Shown here: positions 61,001-64,000 of the stretch, piece by piece
Layout: every line of letters starts with the position of its first letter
Position numbering within the stretch: the first letter of the stretch is position 1
Assembly: GCA_964347475.1 (NCBI GenBank)
Contig: CAYFYY010000005.1
Span: forward strand, 25,455 to 89,454
Length of the DNA stretch: 64,000 nt
Source of the DNA: GCA-020356105 sp964347475
GTDB lineage: Bacteria > Pseudomonadota > Alphaproteobacteria > UBA8366 > JADFVY01
Direction: 5' to 3'
Notes under the pieces: model-generated
The model's input: the letters and a program-made list of their open reading frames with translations, nothing else
What the model was told of the DNA's origin: nothing
Database searches by the model: none
Translations under genes and position numbers: made by a program

Positions 61001-61852
61001 CTACGGGATCTGGTCCACGTAGTGGTCCAGCTTGCCCTTCTCCCGCTGCTTCGTGTAGGCAGCCTTCAGGACGTTGTCCGGATCGATGTAGAACACGTTC
61101 GGCCTGGTGCCTTCCTCGGGCAACAGAACGTTGTCCGGGTTCTTCAGGCCGTGTTCCTTGACCAGCTTGGAAACCACGCTTTCGGGATCGTTGAGATCGC
61201 CGAAGATCCGCGCCTTGCCCTGGCAGGTGTTGGCGCAGGCGGGCTCGATTCCATTGTCCAGCCTTTCCTTACAGAAGTCACACTTGTCGACTGCCTGTTT
61301 CTCGGGCTTCTTGCCGGCCTTTACGAAAGGATCGAAGGAGCGGACGCCGTAGGGACAGGCGTCGATGCACTTGCCGCAGCCGATGCATGCTTCCTTGTCG
61401 ATCAAAATCAGTCCGTCGGGACGCTTGAAGGTTGCACCGCCCCGGTAACGGATCTTTCTTCCATCCGGTGTCATGTAGGTTAGCCGCTCACCCGGATATT
61501 CAGGACAGGCTTTTACGCAGGGTGGAACCTTGTCCTCTTCCTTGCCTTCACAGTGGTTGCACATGATCGGCAGGAAGACCTTCTTGGTATCGGGGAAGGT
61601 GCCGTACGTCTTTTCCTGGATCACGGTTCTGAACCGTCCGAGAGACACGTCGTTCTCCGCTTTGCAGGCGACGGTGCACGCCCTGCAGCCGATGCATTTC
61701 CGAAGGTCCATGACCATGGCCCACCGCGGGGCGGCGGCAGCGGCTTCGGCATCCTGAACCGGCGTCGCAAGTGCCGCAGACCCCGCGGCAACAACGCCGG
61801 CACCCTTGAGCACATCGCGCCGTCCGATCCGAGAGTCTGATATTTCACTCAT
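61001..61852 (-). CDS. Four-cluster Fe-S electron-transfer subunit (NrfC/TtrB/PsrB-like)
   Basis: A 283-residue protein with a Tat signal (RIGRRDVLKGAGVVAAGSAAL), so it can be exported with or independently of the catalytic subunit. It carries four sets of cysteines for [4Fe-4S] clusters: KCIGCRACTVACK, CNHC...CVKACPEYPGE, CIGCGKCIDACPYG and CDFCKERLDNGIEPACANTC. The long C-terminal tail after LVKEHGLKNP is typical of TtrB and PsrB groups. It lies 28 bp before the catalytic gene. It links the haem cytochrome to the molybdenum site. Confidence 0.93.
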   Translation of the reverse strand: MSEISDSRIGRRDVLKGAGVVAAGSAALATPVQDAEAAAAAPRWAMVMDLRKCIGCRACTVACKAENDVSLGRFRTVIQEKTYGTFPDTKKVFLPIMCNHCEGKEEDKVPPCVKACPEYPGERLTYMTPDGRKIRYRGGATFKRPDGLILIDKEACIGCGKCIDACPYGVRSFDPFVKAGKKPEKQAVDKCDFCKERLDNGIEPACANTCQGKARIFGDLNDPESVVSKLVKEHGLKNPDNVLLPEEGTRPNVFYIDPDNVLKAAYTKQREKGKLDHYVDQIP

Positions 61853-61923
61853 ACCCAGTTCTCCTTCTCGTTCCGTGATACGCCAACCAGTATTGTTCCC
61901 AATTCTGGCACTTTTTTATTTCT

Positions 61924-63444
61924 TCAATTTGCATTTTCCAATAAATCTATCGAATCTTCAAAATTTACGATCGCCTCGTCCAAAATCATGATCGCGTATT
62001 TCTTGTTGTGGACGCCGTTGCCGACCTGGACGATATTCAGAAGTTCTTGCCCAGCCGCGATCATATCCTGCGCATCCCCCAATTTATCCGCACGGATCTT
62101 GCCCTCGGCCGCCGCCAACGCCTCGACCGCCTCCAACTCGACCTCTTTGACGAAATCTACCTCCCGTTCGAGTGTCTTCTTCCAGTCGTCGAGCATCTTG
62201 CGATGCTCCGGCGTATGGCAGTTCGCACAGGTCTCGGCGGACCCGGTCTTCACCATCTGGCTCTTCCTGTGTTTCGGTTCGGTATGGCAGCCCGCGCAAT
62301 TGGTCTTGACGGCGTCCATGAGGCCGGCGACGGGCGAGACGTTCTCGCTGACGCTCTGACCCGCCAACAGGATCTTCTGGAACCGGTGCGAGTCCTGGTG
62401 ACAGGTCGTGCAGGCGGACCGCACGGGGTCGAGATACTCCTTCTTGGCGCCGTGGCGCGACGCGTGATGGCAGTCAAGACAATCAGCACGGCGGCCGGTC
62501 ACATGCGCATCGTGCATCAGCCTGCCGTCGCGCCCCTTCTCCGTCAGAGTCGCCGATGCGCTGTGGCAATCGAGGCACTCGTCCGTCTTGATCTCGTCGC
62601 TGGCCGTAACCTCGTGCAGATGGCAGCTTTCGCAGGGCACGCCGGCGGTCTCGAGCGTCTGGTGGGTGATCGGTTTCTTTGTCGGGTCGTCGGCCGACAG
62701 TTGTTGCTGCAGCGATTTGGTCGGGATTTTGTGGCACAGCGCACATTTGTTCGGTCCGGCATTGAAGCTCACTGCCACGCCGTTGCGGAGCCCGCCGCTC
62801 GCCGCCTCGCTGAGGCTGGCCTTGAGCGGTTTGGACAGCGCCGCGATCTGCGCGTCCTCGTCTGGTGGATCCTCCTTCACCGGCCCAGGTCTGAAGTGAC
62901 AGGTAAAGCAGATGTCGTTCGGGGCCTCGAAATGCCGCTCCGCCGAATGCTTCACATGGCAGGTGTCGCAAAAGAGCTTCTGGCCCTTCAGCATCTCCTT
63001 CTCGAAATGTGCCTTGTGCCGGAAGGTGCTCTTCTCGCCGTACTGGATAGTCTTGTCCTGGAACGTCTTGAGGGCATGACAGCCCGAGCGCAGGCAGGCC
63101 CCGTCCTTCACCACCGGGCGGATCGGCAGGGGCGCATCGCGATCGTACAGATAGGCGGCGAGATGCCGCGCGCCCTCCATCGTCGCCTTGAACGACCGTT
63201 TTTCGCCGGGCAGGAAGTGACAGTCGATACAGGCGGCGTGCTTGCCCGGTTCGGCACCGGGTGCGTAGTGCTTGGACTTTTGCCAGGCGACATATTGCTC
63301 GTTCATGATGTGGCAGCTACCGCCGCAGAACGAGTCGCGCGAGGTGTAGTAGTTCGTCCCCTCCCAAGCGCCCGCGACCACCGCGATCAGTACGATGGGG
63401 GCGATGGCGAGGGCCTTCCAGCCGATGGAAAGGCTGAGCTTCAC
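61924..63444 (-). CDS. Membrane-anchored dodecahaem cytochrome c (NapC/NrfH-like N-terminus)
   Basis: A 506-residue cytochrome with one N-terminal membrane segment (IAPIVLIAVVAGAW) and 12 haem-attachment motifs. Ten are standard CX2CH. The first is CGGSCH (Cys40-Cys44-His45, CX3CH) and the third is CLRSGCH (Cys117-Cys122-His123, CX4CH). The first haem domain resembles quinol-oxidising NapC/NrfH, so it probably takes electrons from the quinol pool to the Fe-S subunit. A helical tail (VDFVKEVELEAVEALAAAEGKIRADKL) follows the last haem. It is first in the operon, 71 bp before the Fe-S gene, with a sigma54 promoter upstream. Confidence 0.9.
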   Translation of the reverse strand: MKLSLSIGWKALAIAPIVLIAVVAGAWEGTNYYTSRDSFCGGSCHIMNEQYVAWQKSKHYAPGAEPGKHAACIDCHFLPGEKRSFKATMEGARHLAAYLYDRDAPLPIRPVVKDGACLRSGCHALKTFQDKTIQYGEKSTFRHKAHFEKEMLKGQKLFCDTCHVKHSAERHFEAPNDICFTCHFRPGPVKEDPPDEDAQIAALSKPLKASLSEAASGGLRNGVAVSFNAGPNKCALCHKIPTKSLQQQLSADDPTKKPITHQTLETAGVPCESCHLHEVTASDEIKTDECLDCHSASATLTEKGRDGRLMHDAHVTGRRADCLDCHHASRHGAKKEYLDPVRSACTTCHQDSHRFQKILLAGQSVSENVSPVAGLMDAVKTNCAGCHTEPKHRKSQMVKTGSAETCANCHTPEHRKMLDDWKKTLEREVDFVKEVELEAVEALAAAEGKIRADKLGDAQDMIAAGQELLNIVQVGNGVHNKKYAIMILDEAIVNFEDSIDLLENAN

Positions 63445-63902
63445 TTCAACGCGTCCCTATCCGCAGTTCTTTCCCAGGCCGTTGGTCCAGCCTTGGGGTA
63501 TGACCGCCACCGGCGGCGTCGGGTGTGCGCTCGCAATGCGGTCGACCCTTTACCTTTCGTTCAGCACGTTTTGTGCCAATTTGGGAACTGTCTTTGTTGA
63601 CAACGCGTTACGCTGATTCTCGGGACTCGGAGTACGACAAAATGTCACCGTGCGGTAACCAGCAGGGCACGGTCGAGTCGGGGTCGATTCAATATGCGGA
63701 ATCAACGGGATAACCAACAATTCGCGATTCGTGCGCGTTACCAATCGGTAACCGCACACGTTTTCGCGCCAATGGCATGCTTTCGCAGACGTGCCTACCA
63801 TAGGGGCGGGCCAAGTACTCCAATCACGATGTGCCAAGAATCCTGGACGATATCTGGTGCCACGCGGCGTTTCAGAGGGCCTGGCAACCCGCCCGAACAG
63901 AC
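63445..63902. other. 458-bp promoter region upstream of the respiratory operon
   Basis: No gene is seen. It holds the sigma54-type promoter at 63563-63578. Farther upstream (63640-63790) repeated ACGCGTTACG, GCGGTAACC and GCGCGTTACCAATCGGTAACCGC words suggest regulator sites, including an inverted GGTTACCG/CGGTAACC-like pair. The binding protein is not known. Confidence 0.55.
63563..63578 (-). promoter_or_regulatory. Sigma54-type promoter for the respiratory operon
   Basis: On the minus strand the sequence is TGGCACAAAACGTGCT: TGGCAC as the -24 element, GC as the -12 element with exact 10-base spacing between GG and GC. Consensus TGGCACG-N4-TTGC differs at two minor positions. It lies about 119 bp before the dodecahaem cytochrome ATG. 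It fits the local sigma54 activator with GAFTGA. Functionality is inferred. Confidence 0.65.
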
Positions 63903-63937
63903 AAAACGCCCCTAACTCATTGAGATAGGGGCGTTTT
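63903..63937 (-). terminator. Rho-independent terminator of the tRNA gene
   Basis: On the minus strand, starting two bases after the encoded CCA, AAAACGCCCCTA pairs with TAGGGGCGTTTT (63903-63914 with 63926-63937) around a short loop, and a T-run follows. The stem sequence resembles hairpin one of the dispersed elements in position but not in base composition. Confidence 0.85.
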
Positions 63938-63939
63938 TA

Positions 63940-64000
63940 TGGTTGCGGGGGCAGGATTTGAAGCTGCGACCTTCAGGTTATGAGCCTGACGCGCTACCGG
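63940..64000 (-). tRNA. Initiator tRNA-Met (CAT), 3' part, cut by window end
   Basis: Minus-strand reading gives CCGGTAGCGCGTCAGGCTCA then TAACCTGAAGGTCGCAGCTT then CAAATCCTGCCCCCGCAACCA. The anticodon is CAT in a TCAGG/CCTGA stem, the acceptor end CCCCGCA-A-CCA has A at position 72 as in bacterial initiators, and CCA is encoded. The T-stem reads GCAGC/CCTGC, so the near-invariant G53-C61 pair is C-C. The 5' third is beyond the window. Confidence 0.85.

Overview
The window looks like a piece of a GC-rich alphaproteobacterial chromosome, most likely Rhodospirillales-like. The reasons are the dense TRAP and tripartite tricarboxylate transporters, a lanthanide-type XoxF methanol dehydrogenase with glutathione-dependent formaldehyde oxidation, 4-oxalomesaconate pathway genes, and an alphaproteobacterial-type initiator tRNA. 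Nearly all of it is accessory catabolism or respiration, arranged as self-contained modules, each with its own transporter and often its own regulator. No species is assigned.

Layout. (1) 1-7207: a quinate/shikimate-type module with the C-terminus of a ThDP enzyme, a type II dehydroquinase, a class III CoA-transferase, a TRAP transporter, a TetR regulator with a clear palindromic operator, and a shikimate/quinate dehydrogenase. (2) 7208-8000: decayed DNA with a Gfo/Idh/MocA remnant. (3) 8001-11068: molybdate uptake, a ModE-like regulator plus modABC. (4) 11212-30150: a methanol/formaldehyde module with fghA, adhC, xoxF-xoxG-xoxJ, many quinoprotein-associated periplasmic proteins, gfa, and an SsuABC-type ABC transporter. 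adhC and gfa share two conserved upstream blocks. (5) 31318-41990: an oxalurate/ureidoglycolate module. It has a TRAP transporter, carbamate kinase and the three-part oxamate carbamoyltransferase (AllF/G/H family), with the AllF C-terminal domain encoded as a separate 58-residue gene too short for ordinary ORF calling. A GntR regulator, ureidoglycolate lyase and a hydrolase follow. A nearly identical 20-bp element precedes both transcription units. (6) 42392-51360: a 2-pyrone-4,6-dicarboxylate / 4-oxalomesaconate pathway (LigI, GalB, GalC, GalD) with a TctA-TctB fusion transporter, TctC, and a two-subunit ThDP decarboxylase of unknown substrate. (7) 51898-63444: a respiratory system of unassigned substrate. 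It comprises a sigma54-dependent two-component system with a PhnD-like periplasmic partner, three c-type cytochromes (one with 12 haem motifs), a DMSO-reductase-family molybdoenzyme with an Asp in place of a cluster Cys, an NrfC-like Fe-S subunit, a TorD-like chaperone and a rhodanese-fold lipoprotein lacking the catalytic Cys. (8) 63940-end: the 3' part of an initiator tRNA.

How they work together. The molybdate transporter could feed the molybdoenzyme. Methanol would be oxidised by XoxF, electrons would leave through XoxG, and formaldehyde would be handled by Gfa, AdhC and FghA. The quinate/shikimate module could in principle supply protocatechuate-type intermediates to the 4-oxalomesaconate pathway, but no ring-cleavage dioxygenase is present. 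Three dispersed palindromic elements (30.2, 42.2 and 51.5 kb) carry the initiator-tRNA 3' end as an inverted repeat.
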